Assembly (NCBI GenBank): GCA_002389295.1
Contig: DGOE01000060.1
Location: 1-31,730, forward strand
Direction of reading: 5' to 3'
DNA length: 31,730 nt
Source: Flavobacteriales bacterium UBA4474
GTDB taxonomy: Bacteria > Bacteroidota > Bacteroidia > Flavobacteriales_D > Sanyastnellaceae
The position numbers and the translations under genes are program-made. A model generated the notes under the pieces. The model was not told the DNA's origin and searched no databases. It saw only the letters and a program-made list of their open reading frames with translations. Below, piece after piece: positions 17,601-23,662 of this stretch (position 1 is its first letter; each line of letters opens with the position of its first letter).

Positions 17601-20600
17601 GCGATGAGGTCGAAGTGACGGGTTGTACCAACGCTGTAGCCTGTAACTACGATGCACAGGCCACCTTTGATGACGGTTCATGCGACACGGTCAGCTGCTA
17701 TGGCTGTACTGATGCCGCGGCCTGTAACTATGACGACACCGCCACCCAGAACGACGGTTCCTGTGACTACGTGACGTGCTTTGGCTGCATGGACGCAACG
17801 GCTTGCAACTACGATGCCGATGCGCTGTACAGCGACGGCTCTTGTAATTATGCGCCAGGTCCATTCTTGGACTGCAACGGTGATTGCATCAATGACGGCA
17901 ATGCCAATGGCATCTGCGACGAGCAGGAAACCCTTGGTTGTATCGACCTCGGTGCTTGCAACTTCGAAGCTGATGCCACCTTTGACGATGGAAGCTGTGA
18001 ATACATCAGCTGCGCGGGTTGTTCCAACGCTTCAGCGTGCAACTACGACGCCAGCGCGTCCATCAATGACGGCTCATGCGAGTTTGCCAGCTGCCTCGGC
18101 TGTATGGATGCCACCGCATGCAACTACGATGCTGCCGCAACCCAAGACGACAGCAGCTGCACCTACCCGGAAGCCGAATATGACTGCGATGGCAATTGCC
18201 TCGTAGACACGGACGGAGACGGCATCTGCGATGCCTTCGACGGCAACTTCAGCGGCTGTATGGACGCTTTGGCTTGCAACTATGAGCCCATGGCTGATGC
18301 CGATGACGGTTCTTGCGACTTCTGCAGCTGTGCGGGATACACTTCTGATCAGCCCCAATACGGTGTGGAGATCGAAGAGTACGCCACCAACGGCATTGCG
18401 GGATACACCACGTACCGTGTGTACATCACGTTGCCCAATGCGACGGACAAGGTGAGCGCCATTACGGGTCAGACCGAGAATCCCACCTATGTGGAGACCA
18501 CAGGCGACTTCTACCAACACCCCAACGGCGGGGTCTTCCCGAACGGCATCAACCCCATCTTGTATGACTTCGTGCCGGAGATTGAGTTCGACAGCTGGTT
18601 TACCATCGGCATCGACGCTGCCCCTGTGGGCGCCAACGGTGAAGGCAACATTCAGGGATTGCCTGAGCCCGAACCTTGGAGCTCTGTTTTCGAAAGCGGT
18701 GCAGGTTTCTCCATCGATGACATCATTGGCTCAGGTTGGTTTGTCAACCCCGATGTGTCCAATGGCCTCGCCGGGGACGACCAGAAGGTCCTGCTCGCCC
18801 AGCTGACCACCAATGGTGATCTCAGCGGCCAGTTCTATGTGCAGGTGTTCCCCGAGGGCAGCAACTTGAACCAAGAGCGCGTGACGTTGACCTTCGGCGG
18901 CAGCCAGTGCGGCTGTACTGACCTGACGGCTTGCAACTATGTCGCCAGCGCCATCATTGACGACGGTAGCTGCTACTATCCCCAGTTTGGATATGGTTGT
19001 GACGATGTGTGCTTGTTCGATTCAGAGGCCCCCCAATTCACGGAGACGCCTGCTGATATGAACGTGAGCTGCACTGCCGACATCAGCGTGGTGATGCCCG
19101 CCGCTACGGACAACTGTGACCAGGATCTGACATTCAGCTATAGCGACGAAGTCTTAGATGGCCCATGCGGCGAAACCTTCGACATCATCCGGACCTACAT
19201 CGTGACCGATGACTTTGGCTACGCCGATACGGTGTCCCATGTGATCCATGTGGTCGACGAGCAGGCCCCCATCTTCACCAACGTCCCTGCTGACGCTACC
19301 GTGGAATGCGGTGACCCGCTGCCTGCCAACCAAGCCGTGGCCGTAGATAACTGCAACGGCGTGACCATTACCCACAGTGACGAAATGACCGTCACGGGTT
19401 GCGGAAACACCGGCACCATCGTGCGTACTTGGTATGCAGAAGATGCGTGCGGCAATATCAACACCGCCACGACCACCTTCACGGTCGAGGACAATACAGC
19501 ACCTGCCATTTCGGATGTTCCTGCCAACACGACCATCGGTTGCGAGGAGGATTACAGCTTCCCCAACCCCACGGCTTCAGACGCCTGTGGGACGGTGGAC
19601 CTGACCGAAGAGGTGACCGTGGTGGAAGGCGCTTGCGCCAACAGCTACACGCTGATCCGCACCTTCACGGCGATCGACGATTGCGGCAACTTTGCCCAAG
19701 CGGTGCAGAGCGTGACCGTGGTCGATGATGATGCACCTGTATTTGCCGGCTTGCCAGCAGACCAGACGCTGGAGTGTGGCGATGCGATTCCGGCAGCCAC
19801 GGTTACCGCTGAGGACGCCTGCGCTGGAACCATTGAGGTGACGTACACCGACAGTGAGGTCGCTGTGGATGCCTGCAATTACCAGGTGGTCCGCACCTAT
19901 ACAGCTACCGACTCCTGTGGCAACTCAGCCAGCCATGATTGGACACTGACCTTCGAGGACACCACCGCGCCGACCTTTACGGCTCCCGGTGACGTGACCC
20001 TCGATTGCTCAGCCGACACTTCACCCGCAGGTGCAGGTGATGTCACCGATGCCGCCGATGCATGCGATGCCGCCCCTGCAGTGACCTACTCTGATGTGGT
20101 GACCGACGGCGTGTTCTCTCTCGAGGGCATGACGGCTGACCTGCGCGTGGAGCTGCGCCTGGACAACCTGCCTGCATTCCCACGGGTGCTGGAAGCTACG
20201 GGCGTGACCATTGGCAGCGGTGCAGAATTGACCATTGCTGACCAGACTTCCAATGCGCTCAACCTGCGCGGTGCGGTTGAGGTCGACATCACCGGCAGCC
20301 AGATCGGGCTCTCTGTAGCCGATGTGACTTCCTCTGAAAGCTATGACTTCATCGAAGTGCGCTTGAGCAACATCTCAGGTGCGGGCATCGTAGGTGCCAC
20401 GGTGGATATGGGATCCTTGCTCGCCGATGCTGCCTCTGCAGATTGGACGGTCACAACGTTGGCCAACGAGATTGTCTTGACCCTGGAAGAGACCGATGGC
20501 AGCGTGATGTCTATCGTGAATGGCGGAACGGCTTCTATGAATGCATTGAGCCCGCTCAACTGCATGACCGACAACATCATCACGCGTACTTGGACAGTGA

Positions 20601-22930
20601 CCGATGCCTGCGGCAACAGCACTTCCGACGTACAGACGATCCTGTTGGAAGACATGACAGCTCCGGTCTTTGACTTCACACCGGCCGACCAGACGTTGGA
20701 CTGCGCAGCATCTTACACGCTCGAGATGGCCACGGCGACCGACGCTTGCACGGGAGTGACCGTGACGTATGTCGACAGCGAGACCTTCCCTTGTGATGGC
20801 AGCCGCGTCATTGAGCGCCTCTTCACTGCAGTGGACGGTTGTGGCAATGCGACGACCCACCTTCAGACGATTTCCTTCTTGGATACCACGGCACCGACCT
20901 TTACCAGCACCCCAGACGACCTGTCGCTGGAGTGCAGCGAGGCGCTGCCTGTGACTTCAGCCGAAGCTTCCGATGATTGTGGTGCCGTGACGGTGACCTA
21001 CAGCGACGAGACGGTGGCCGGTGATTGCACAGGCAACTACACGGTGCTGCGCACGTTTACTGCGGAGGATGGCTGTGGAAACAGCACAACCCACGTCCAG
21101 ACCATCGGGTTCACCGATACGACGGCGCCTGTGGTACTCTCAGCACCTGCCGACACGAGCTACGGGGTGTTTGCCGGACAATCCATTCCGGTCGAATGGC
21201 CTGAAGCTGAGGATGCATGTGGTACGGTTGACATCACCTTCGTAGATGTATGCACCGAGCAAGGGCTCGGCGGATACACCGCGACCCGCTCCTTTACCAT
21301 TACGGACGACTGTGGAAACAGCACCGAGGTAAACCAGACGGTGACGGTAACCTTTGCACTGGGCTGTGACGACCCTGTGGCCATCAACTACGATCCTCAG
21401 GCCATGGCCGGTGACGGTTCTTGCTTGTATGCCGGTTGCACCAACCCGGAGGCCCTCAACTTCAACCCGCTCGCGGATGAAGACGACGGTTCCTGTCTGG
21501 TGGCCACGATCGAGGGCTGCACGGATCCCGGGGCTTGCAACTACTTTGAAGCGGCCAATGCCGACGACGGATCCTGCGATTACTGCAGCTGCCTCAGCGC
21601 TCCGGTGATCGACGGTTACAGTGTCTCTCTGGAGACAGTGGCTGTGGATGGTGTGCCAGGCATGACCACTTACCAGCTGTTCGTGACGATGGTGAACCCC
21701 ACCGACGTATTGTCGAGTGTGGTGGGAGAAAATGGCCTCGAGACCTACATCAATACCACGACGTCCTTCTATCAAGATCCCTTTGGCAGTGCCTTGGGTC
21801 AGAACATCAACCCACTGCTCTTCGGCATTGCGCCGCAGTTGCCTTACGACAGCTGGGTGAGCATTGGACTGTCCGGCGCACCGGACACCCAAGCGGGTGA
21901 GATTGAGGTGACGGCCATCGAGAGTGAAAGCGCCAACTGGATCGCTCCGTTTGAAGCCGGTGGAAACGTTGCCATTGACGGTGCATTTGGTGGAGCTTGG
22001 TTCACACTGAATGGTGCGACCAATGCCATTGGCGGCGACGACCTCCAGGTCTTGCTGGGGCAGTTCACCACCAACGGTTCCCTGAGTGGCCAGATCAGCT
22101 TGCAGATCTTCCCCGAAGGCGACGGCGACAATGACATGATCATCACCTTCCCGATTGGCAACAGCAGCTGTGGATGCACAGATCTGACGGCGTGCAACTT
22201 CAATGAAGCTGCCACCAGCGATGATGGAAGCTGTGAGTACACGGGCATCTATGATTGTGACGGTGAGACGTGCATGAACGATGCGGACCAAGACGGCATC
22301 TGTGACGAACTGGAGGTTCCCGGTTGTACAGACGGAACAGCCTTGAACTACTCCGCTGCTGCTTCTGACGACGACGGCTCCTGCCTGGTGCTCGGTTGCT
22401 TGGATCCCAACGCCGACAACTACGACGAGTTGGCCAATGTCGAGGGCGATTGCACCTACCCGATGGAAGGCTGCACGGACGCCTCCGCGGTGAACTACGA
22501 CGATACAGCGTTGGTGGATGACGGCTCCTGCCTGTTCCTCGGTTGCATGGACCCGGCAGCGGACAACTATGATGCCAATGCCAATGTCAGCGGCTTCTGC
22601 TCATACCCGACTGAAGGTTGTACCGATGCGGCTGCCGCCAACTATGACGAAGCGGCCATCATCGACGATGCTTCCTGCTTGTATCCGGGTTGTACCGATC
22701 CGACGGCGTTGAACTATGACCCATCAGCCAACTTCGATTCAGGTTGTATCCTGCCATTGGAAGGCTGCACGGACCCACAGGCTGAGAACTACAACGAACT
22801 GGCCAACACCAACGACGGCACGTGCGAATACACGCCGCCATGTCCTGGTGACCTCAACGGCGACGGAACGATCAACATCAACGACCTGCTGGACTTCTTC
22901 CAGATCTACGGTTCGGATTGCCCAGAGTAA
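11681..22930 (+). CDS. Giant modular secreted repeat protein (3,749 residues)
   Basis: One uninterrupted 11.25-kb frame. ATG 11681 (or 11687) gives a good signal peptide, LYSLACLLVSFLGTASA-Q; the frame is open from 11612 but earlier starts would bury it. Order of modules by residue: A1 25-221; cysteine repeats alternating with four glycogen-binding-like modules 225-~805; A2 809-998; HYR-like 1-4 1002-1317; cysteine repeat 6; A3 1344-1530; cysteine repeats 7-27 1535-2217; A4 2218-2406; cysteine repeat 28; HYR-like 5-12 2447-3227 with a nested insert in number 9; cysteine repeats 29-31; A5 3305-3493; cysteine repeats 32-39; dockerin-like tail 3721-3749. There is no transmembrane helix after the signal and no catalytic motif I recognise. 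The Asp- and Cys-rich make-up suggests a disulfide- and calcium-stabilised surface fibre or adhesin (inference). It is monocistronic, between a candidate promoter and a strong terminator. Confidence 0.9.
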   Translation: MNMRFQLYSLACLLVSFLGTASAQNSCYDVTGDTLGFHLSVETHATDVVGGMTTYRVYLSTPGTDDFVSACIGDASTPLFLNTTTSFYQDPLGGTTAASINPLYYGPFPDAAYDSWVTIGIDQQPVLADGQTDVSVLVDPNVTSWEVPFSAGGDVDISSAIGGGWYILPSSANGVAGTDQKVLLAQLTTDGEISGQLYIQIFPQGDQSQLIENTFSFQQTTCGVAGCMDSNACNYDDTATSDDGSCSYAAANFDCNGDCLTTETTFNVDMDCSGETFSSVHVTGPWCGWCGAEAYNTLTDEDGDGTYTVSVCIPAGDVEYKYMIDNWAAQENLIDDAQAGGACAAVTDAATYANRVAVSGSTTADTYGSCLTCAEQAALASGCTDDDATNYSATATTDDGSCLFNVTFQVDMSQAGLQAGDVAYVNGSFNGWCGTCNPLDDTDADGIWTATLPLAPGVSEYKFTINGWDAQEELAVGSSCDYNPADGFANRGFNLIDAPITMPLVCYNSCSECTQDIEGCMDSTASNYNNQATTDNGTCQYPVTFRVDMGNFGGTFGVVNVNGSFNGWCGGCNPMTAIGDDVYEVTLNITADTIEYKFTLDGWSQQEDLTPGSTCTSTIDGYTNRSLVVDGAEDLAVVCWETCDACLDFPGCMDSNAANYDSTALVDDGSCQYSVTFQVDMNGYGLAAGDIVYVNGTYNGWCGACNPMDDTDGDGIWALTVNLTQGLQEYKYTVNGWSAQEEFDGSESCTTAPAEFVNRVIDVTGNTALDAVCWNSCSACPILGCTDATACNFATGADTDDGSCYYCCAALGSDFAGYGLEQEIVAFDGISGMTTYRFYVTTPNTDDVVSAVSGDTDAPTVLSTTGTFYQDPLGGVFPNAINPTLFDAFPGLEYDSWVTIGIDQAPDLAAGEAQVGYAEAESWIAEFEAGQSLTIDGFFGGAWYVTSDNTNGIAGDDNKVLIAQLTTDGALSGQFEVQVFPHGDGGNGLGDLVTLTFGPYVDSAAPTFDNFPADVTVDCDDALPTADVTASDDCSSAVVTMTESTSGDGCLTTVARTYTATDLDGNVTIDTWTISVVDNTAPVFTTPADITITCGEDLDPSNTGDVTSATDCNTYTVTWNDAQIFNMDPCVGGDTRARTWRVTDACGNEAVDIQVITVIDGASPAFAEVPADTTVSCEATVPASDVVATDDCGSVTTSQSDEVIDGECAGNSTILRTFTATDPCGNSSTYVQTIAVVDTTAPAFTSVPADLTVGVYDDVTVEMAVASDNCSAATVLYSDETDGSANDFALIHRTFTAVDACGNAASVTQTITVLEVLGCTDALACNYDNVATADDGSCDYCSCDGVFPATGPYGVEIDTIVDGIDGMTTYQVYLTLENADDFVSAVTGDTDNPSFIRTNTSFHQDALGSANAHGINQAVIDAFPALAYDSWVSIGLNSAADVAAGEGEVSLVEGEPWVGAFEAGGDLDLTGQYGGGWFLLNGAANGVAGADLRVLLGQFTTDGVFSGQLYVQVFPNGDGSNMQFQTVRWGEPQCGCQLVDACNYDPSTAYTDNDNCLYPEDYYGAAHFDCDGVCLNDADEDGVCDEDEVPGCTDETACNFQTEATDENGSCTYPDYGYECDGSCISDGDNDGICDLNEVQGCNLANACNYDSAATENDGSCTFDCYGCTDSGAANYEAEALLDDGSCLYGGCTNDSASNYDATADFNDGSCQFPGCTNPLACNFTVGANFDDGSCDLLSCAGCTNTLACNYDATATLSDGSCEFFSCRGCTEDGAVNYDATATVDDGSCLFGGCLDPAANNYDATVDFSDGSCAYDGCTNPLACNYDINATDDNGSCEFASCSGCMITFACNYDPEATIQVDSACDFYSCCGDPAADNYEAGVADFLTYGCTYGGSAPMVESVGCELPFACNFGDAENDCEFSSCAGCTEEAACNYDADATIPVTCLYPEDIFGVSYVDCTGDCLTDVNANGLCDEVEVTGCTNAVACNYDAQATFDDGSCDTVSCYGCTDAAACNYDDTATQNDGSCDYVTCFGCMDATACNYDADALYSDGSCNYAPGPFLDCNGDCINDGNANGICDEQETLGCIDLGACNFEADATFDDGSCEYISCAGCSNASACNYDASASINDGSCEFASCLGCMDATACNYDAAATQDDSSCTYPEAEYDCDGNCLVDTDGDGICDAFDGNFSGCMDALACNYEPMADADDGSCDFCSCAGYTSDQPQYGVEIEEYATNGIAGYTTYRVYITLPNATDKVSAITGQTENPTYVETTGDFYQHPNGGVFPNGINPILYDFVPEIEFDSWFTIGIDAAPVGANGEGNIQGLPEPEPWSSVFESGAGFSIDDIIGSGWFVNPDVSNGLAGDDQKVLLAQLTTNGDLSGQFYVQVFPEGSNLNQERVTLTFGGSQCGCTDLTACNYVASAIIDDGSCYYPQFGYGCDDVCLFDSEAPQFTETPADMNVSCTADISVVMPAATDNCDQDLTFSYSDEVLDGPCGETFDIIRTYIVTDDFGYADTVSHVIHVVDEQAPIFTNVPADATVECGDPLPANQAVAVDNCNGVTITHSDEMTVTGCGNTGTIVRTWYAEDACGNINTATTTFTVEDNTAPAISDVPANTTIGCEEDYSFPNPTASDACGTVDLTEEVTVVEGACANSYTLIRTFTAIDDCGNFAQAVQSVTVVDDDAPVFAGLPADQTLECGDAIPAATVTAEDACAGTIEVTYTDSEVAVDACNYQVVRTYTATDSCGNSASHDWTLTFEDTTAPTFTAPGDVTLDCSADTSPAGAGDVTDAADACDAAPAVTYSDVVTDGVFSLEGMTADLRVELRLDNLPAFPRVLEATGVTIGSGAELTIADQTSNALNLRGAVEVDITGSQIGLSVADVTSSESYDFIEVRLSNISGAGIVGATVDMGSLLADAASADWTVTTLANEIVLTLEETDGSVMSIVNGGTASMNALSPLNCMTDNIITRTWTVTDACGNSTSDVQTILLEDMTAPVFDFTPADQTLDCAASYTLEMATATDACTGVTVTYVDSETFPCDGSRVIERLFTAVDGCGNATTHLQTISFLDTTAPTFTSTPDDLSLECSEALPVTSAEASDDCGAVTVTYSDETVAGDCTGNYTVLRTFTAEDGCGNSTTHVQTIGFTDTTAPVVLSAPADTSYGVFAGQSIPVEWPEAEDACGTVDITFVDVCTEQGLGGYTATRSFTITDDCGNSTEVNQTVTVTFALGCDDPVAINYDPQAMAGDGSCLYAGCTNPEALNFNPLADEDDGSCLVATIEGCTDPGACNYFEAANADDGSCDYCSCLSAPVIDGYSVSLETVAVDGVPGMTTYQLFVTMVNPTDVLSSVVGENGLETYINTTTSFYQDPFGSALGQNINPLLFGIAPQLPYDSWVSIGLSGAPDTQAGEIEVTAIESESANWIAPFEAGGNVAIDGAFGGAWFTLNGATNAIGGDDLQVLLGQFTTNGSLSGQISLQIFPEGDGDNDMIITFPIGNSSCGCTDLTACNFNEAATSDDGSCEYTGIYDCDGETCMNDADQDGICDELEVPGCTDGTALNYSAAASDDDGSCLVLGCLDPNADNYDELANVEGDCTYPMEGCTDASAVNYDDTALVDDGSCLFLGCMDPAADNYDANANVSGFCSYPTEGCTDAAAANYDEAAIIDDASCLYPGCTDPTALNYDPSANFDSGCILPLEGCTDPQAENYNELANTNDGTCEYTPPCPGDLNGDGTININDLLDFFQIYGSDCPE
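11753..12343 (+). repeat. Unassigned ~190-residue domain, copy A1
   Basis: First of five homologous domains in the giant protein, directly after the signal peptide. Shared landmarks in order: GMTTYRVYL, DDFVSA, TTSFYQDPLGG, SINPLYYG, YDSWVTIGID, GGGWY, NGVAG, KVLLAQLTT and GQLYIQIFP. Bounded downstream by TTCGVAGC. I know no named Pfam family for it. Confidence 0.8.
12470..14020 (+). repeat. Four glycogen-binding-like (CBM20/48-type) modules
   Basis: Four ~105-residue modules start near 12470, 12896, 13307 and 13703, separated by cysteine repeats. Modules 2-4 share VTFQVDM or VTFRVDM, V-N-G-S/T-F/Y-NGWCG, a DxDGDGxW turn, EYKFTINGW, QEE and a closing Cys-x-x-Cys pair. Module 1 is divergent (GPWCGWCG, EYKYMIDNW). 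The VNGSFNGW and YKF pattern is that of starch/glycogen-binding Ig-like folds; binding to glycans is an inference. Confidence 0.7.
14105..14674 (+). repeat. Unassigned ~190-residue domain, copy A2
   Basis: Second copy: GMTTYRFYV, DDVVSAVSGD, TGTFYQDPLGG, AINPTLFD, YDSWVTIGID, GGAWYV, NGIAGDD, KVLIAQLTT, GQFEVQVFP. It is the only copy followed directly by HYR-like modules rather than by a CGC-type cysteine junction. Confidence 0.8.
14684..15631 (+). repeat. HYR-like Ig modules 1-4
   Basis: Four ~80-residue modules, each opening with D-x-x-(A/S)-P-x-F and a PAD(V/I/L/T)T strand and closing with RT(F/Y/W), TDxCGN or a variant, and a terminal hydrophobic strand. This is the hyalin-repeat-like immunoglobulin pattern common in Bacteroidota surface proteins and usually considered structural or adhesive. 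Confidence 0.75.
15710..16270 (+). repeat. Unassigned ~190-residue domain, copy A3
   Basis: Third copy: GMTTYQVYL, DDFVSAVTGD, NTSFHQDALG, GINQAVID, YDSWVSIGLN, GGGWFLLNG, NGVAGADLRV, GQLYVQVFPNGDG. Preceded by CSC and followed by PQCGCQ, the fixed cysteine junctions seen around most copies. Confidence 0.8.
16283..18331 (+). repeat. Main cysteine-repeat array (about 21 units)
   Basis: About 21 tandem units of 24-50 residues with consensus GC(T/M)(D/N)xxACNYDxxAxxDDGSC. Many end in SC(A/S/Y)GC and so chain directly to the next. Five units (7, 8, 20, 23, 26) carry a calcium-loop-like extension of the type DCDGxC followed by DxDxDGICD. Units 17-19 (17210-17458) are degenerate. DNA copies have diverged at codon level, so this is a coding repeat and not a DNA-level satellite. 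Confidence 0.9.
18332..18898 (+). repeat. Unassigned ~190-residue domain, copy A4
   Basis: Fourth copy, preceded by CSC: GYTTYRVYI, DKVSAITGQ, TGDFYQHPNGG, GINPILYD, FDSWFTIGID, GSGWFV, NGLAGDDQ, KVLLAQLTT, GQFYVQVFPEG; followed by SQCGCTDLTAC. Confidence 0.8.
19019..21361 (+). repeat. HYR-like Ig modules 5-12
   Basis: Eight further HYR-like modules, each beginning D-x-x-AP and most ending with a TDxCGN-type block and a final strand. Seven are ~78-82 residues. Module 9 is about 150 residues longer because of the insert at 20099-20557. Modules 4 and 12 share a different opening after PAD (VGVYDD and SYGVFAG) and each ends its own block before a cysteine repeat. Confidence 0.75.
20099..20557 (+). 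other. ~150-residue domain nested inside HYR-like module 9
   Basis: The module reads normally up to VTYSDVV and resumes at NCMTDNIITRTWTVTDACGN. Between them lie ~150 residues without cysteine, predicted beta-rich, with LRVELRLDNLP, SGAELTIAD, DFIEVRLSNISG and NEIVLTLEETDG. No other module has this. I do not recognise the fold; it may be an inserted binding domain. Confidence 0.6.
21593..22159 (+). repeat. Unassigned ~190-residue domain, copy A5
   Basis: Fifth copy, preceded by CSC: GMTTYQLFV, LSSVVGE, TTSFYQDPFG, NINPLLFG, YDSWVSIGLS, GGAWFTLNG, NAIGGDDLQV, GQISLQIFPEGDGD; followed by SSCGCTDLTAC. Confidence 0.8.
22172..22834 (+). repeat. C-terminal cysteine-repeat array (8 units)
   Basis: Units 32-39. 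The first has the DxDxDGICDELEV calcium-loop-like extension. After it, ordinary GCTD...DDGSC units alternate with shortened ones ending NVEGDC, NVSGFC or DSGC. The short forms lack the DDG and seem a distinct subtype. Confidence 0.85.
22841..22927 (+). other. Dockerin-like C-terminal tail of the giant protein
   Basis: The last 29 residues read C-P-GDLNGDGTININDLLDFF and then IYGSDCPE, one calcium-loop-plus-helix as in half of a type I dockerin, bracketed by two cysteines. The secreted protein at 1972-3693 ends with the same pattern. A role in anchoring or sorting is inferred. Confidence 0.65.
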
Positions 22931-22975
22931 CCGAAACGCGTTGATTCCCATACCAACCCCCTGCGGGTTCGGAAG

Positions 22976-23011
22976 GAAAGGGGTGCCCATTCGGGTGCCC
23001 CTTTCTCTTTT
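22976..23011 (+). terminator. Rho-independent terminator after the giant gene
   Basis: GAAAGGGGTGCCC (22976-22988), loop ATTC, then GGGTGCCCCTTTC (22993-23005) form a 13-bp stem with two adjacent G-U pairs, followed by TCTTTT. It starts 45 bases after the stop codon. Confidence 0.8.
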
Positions 23012-23018
23012 ACGGGAA

Positions 23019-23026
23019 TACCTTTG
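23019..23026 (+). promoter_or_regulatory. Minus-7 box for the DUF493 gene
   Basis: TACCTTTG matches TAnnTTTG exactly and ends five bases before ATG 23032. It starts seven bases after the T-run of the preceding terminator, whose stem occupies the minus-33 position. Confidence 0.55.
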
Positions 23027-23031
23027 ACGGC

Positions 23032-23304
23032 ATGGATGAAGCGGACCTGGACGGACTGAGGGAAAAATTGAATGCCCACCACAATTGGCCTTCGGAATAC
23101 ATGTTCAAGTTCATTGCCCCCAACGAGGCGGAAAAGACCGAGGCCATCATCGCGGTGTTCCCGCCCGAAGTGACCATTGACCGCAAAATCAGTGGGGGAG
23201 GGAAGTACATCTCATTGACCATCCGCGAGGTGGTGTCAGACGCCGATGGTGTCTTTGCCCGGTATACTGCTGTCCATGCAATTGGTGGCATCTTTGCCCT
23301 GTGA
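23032..23304 (+). CDS. DUF493-family protein
   Basis: A 90-residue cytosolic protein of the YbeD/DUF493 type, a small ferredoxin-like regulatory fold. Typical features are the central YMFKFIAPNE strand, an FPPEVTIDRKISGGGKYISLTI middle and the C-terminal YTAVHAIGGIFAL strand. In other bacteria relatives are found near lipoate ligase, but no such gene is here and its role in Bacteroidota is unknown. It has its own minus-7 box and sits 18 bases upstream of the next gene, with which it is probably co-transcribed. Confidence 0.85.
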   Translation: MDEADLDGLREKLNAHHNWPSEYMFKFIAPNEAEKTEAIIAVFPPEVTIDRKISGGGKYISLTIREVVSDADGVFARYTAVHAIGGIFAL

Positions 23305-23322
23305 CCTTCCCACATTCGCGCC

Positions 23323-23661
23323 ATGCACACGCTTGACCTTCTCTCACAAGTGCTGTTTGTCGGCCTCATGGCCATGCTGCTCTACGTGCTCTACAATCGC
23401 TTTGTCCAGATGCTGTCCAAGGACAGAATACAGGGCGCCTATGCCAACATCGTGACATGCGTGCGGCAGGCCGATGGGCAATTGTCCGTGGAAGTGGAAT
23501 GCAGTGAACCCACCGAGTGCAAGGTCGCGTGGAAGGGGGGAGAGGCCACGCTGTCCTGTGGTGCCGGCCTCCACAGCGAAACCATCGCTTCGGGGCCAGC
23601 GCAAGGCGAAGACATCGTCTTCACCTTTGACAATCAAGTCGTCCGCAGGAAAGTCTCCTGA
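23323..23661 (+). CDS. Small membrane-anchored protein of unknown function
   Basis: A 112-residue protein with one N-terminal hydrophobic helix (residues ~4-24, LLSQVLFVGLMAMLLYVLY). A ~85-residue soluble part follows that looks beta-rich, with three cysteines (VTCVRQ, VECSEPTEC... region and LSCGAG). No signal cleavage site is evident, so it is likely anchored by the helix. It follows the DUF493 gene by 18 bases, and its stop is one base from the argS stop on the other strand. CATCTTTG at 23289-23296, at the end of the DUF493 gene, could be an internal minus-7 box. I do not recognise a family. Confidence 0.65.
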   Translation: MHTLDLLSQVLFVGLMAMLLYVLYNRFVQMLSKDRIQGAYANIVTCVRQADGQLSVEVECSEPTECKVAWKGGEATLSCGAGLHSETIASGPAQGEDIVFTFDNQVVRRKVS

Positions 23662-23662
23662 A

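Noticed and set aside
16283..18331. CRISPR-like or satellite-like periodic DNA
   Set aside because: Period and conservation are at protein level (Cys/Asp/Tyr pattern in frame), DNA units differ at synonymous positions, and there are no constant repeats with unique spacers.
22841..22927. A complete type I dockerin domain
   Set aside because: Only one calcium-loop-plus-helix is present instead of the duplicated pair, so I call it dockerin-like only.
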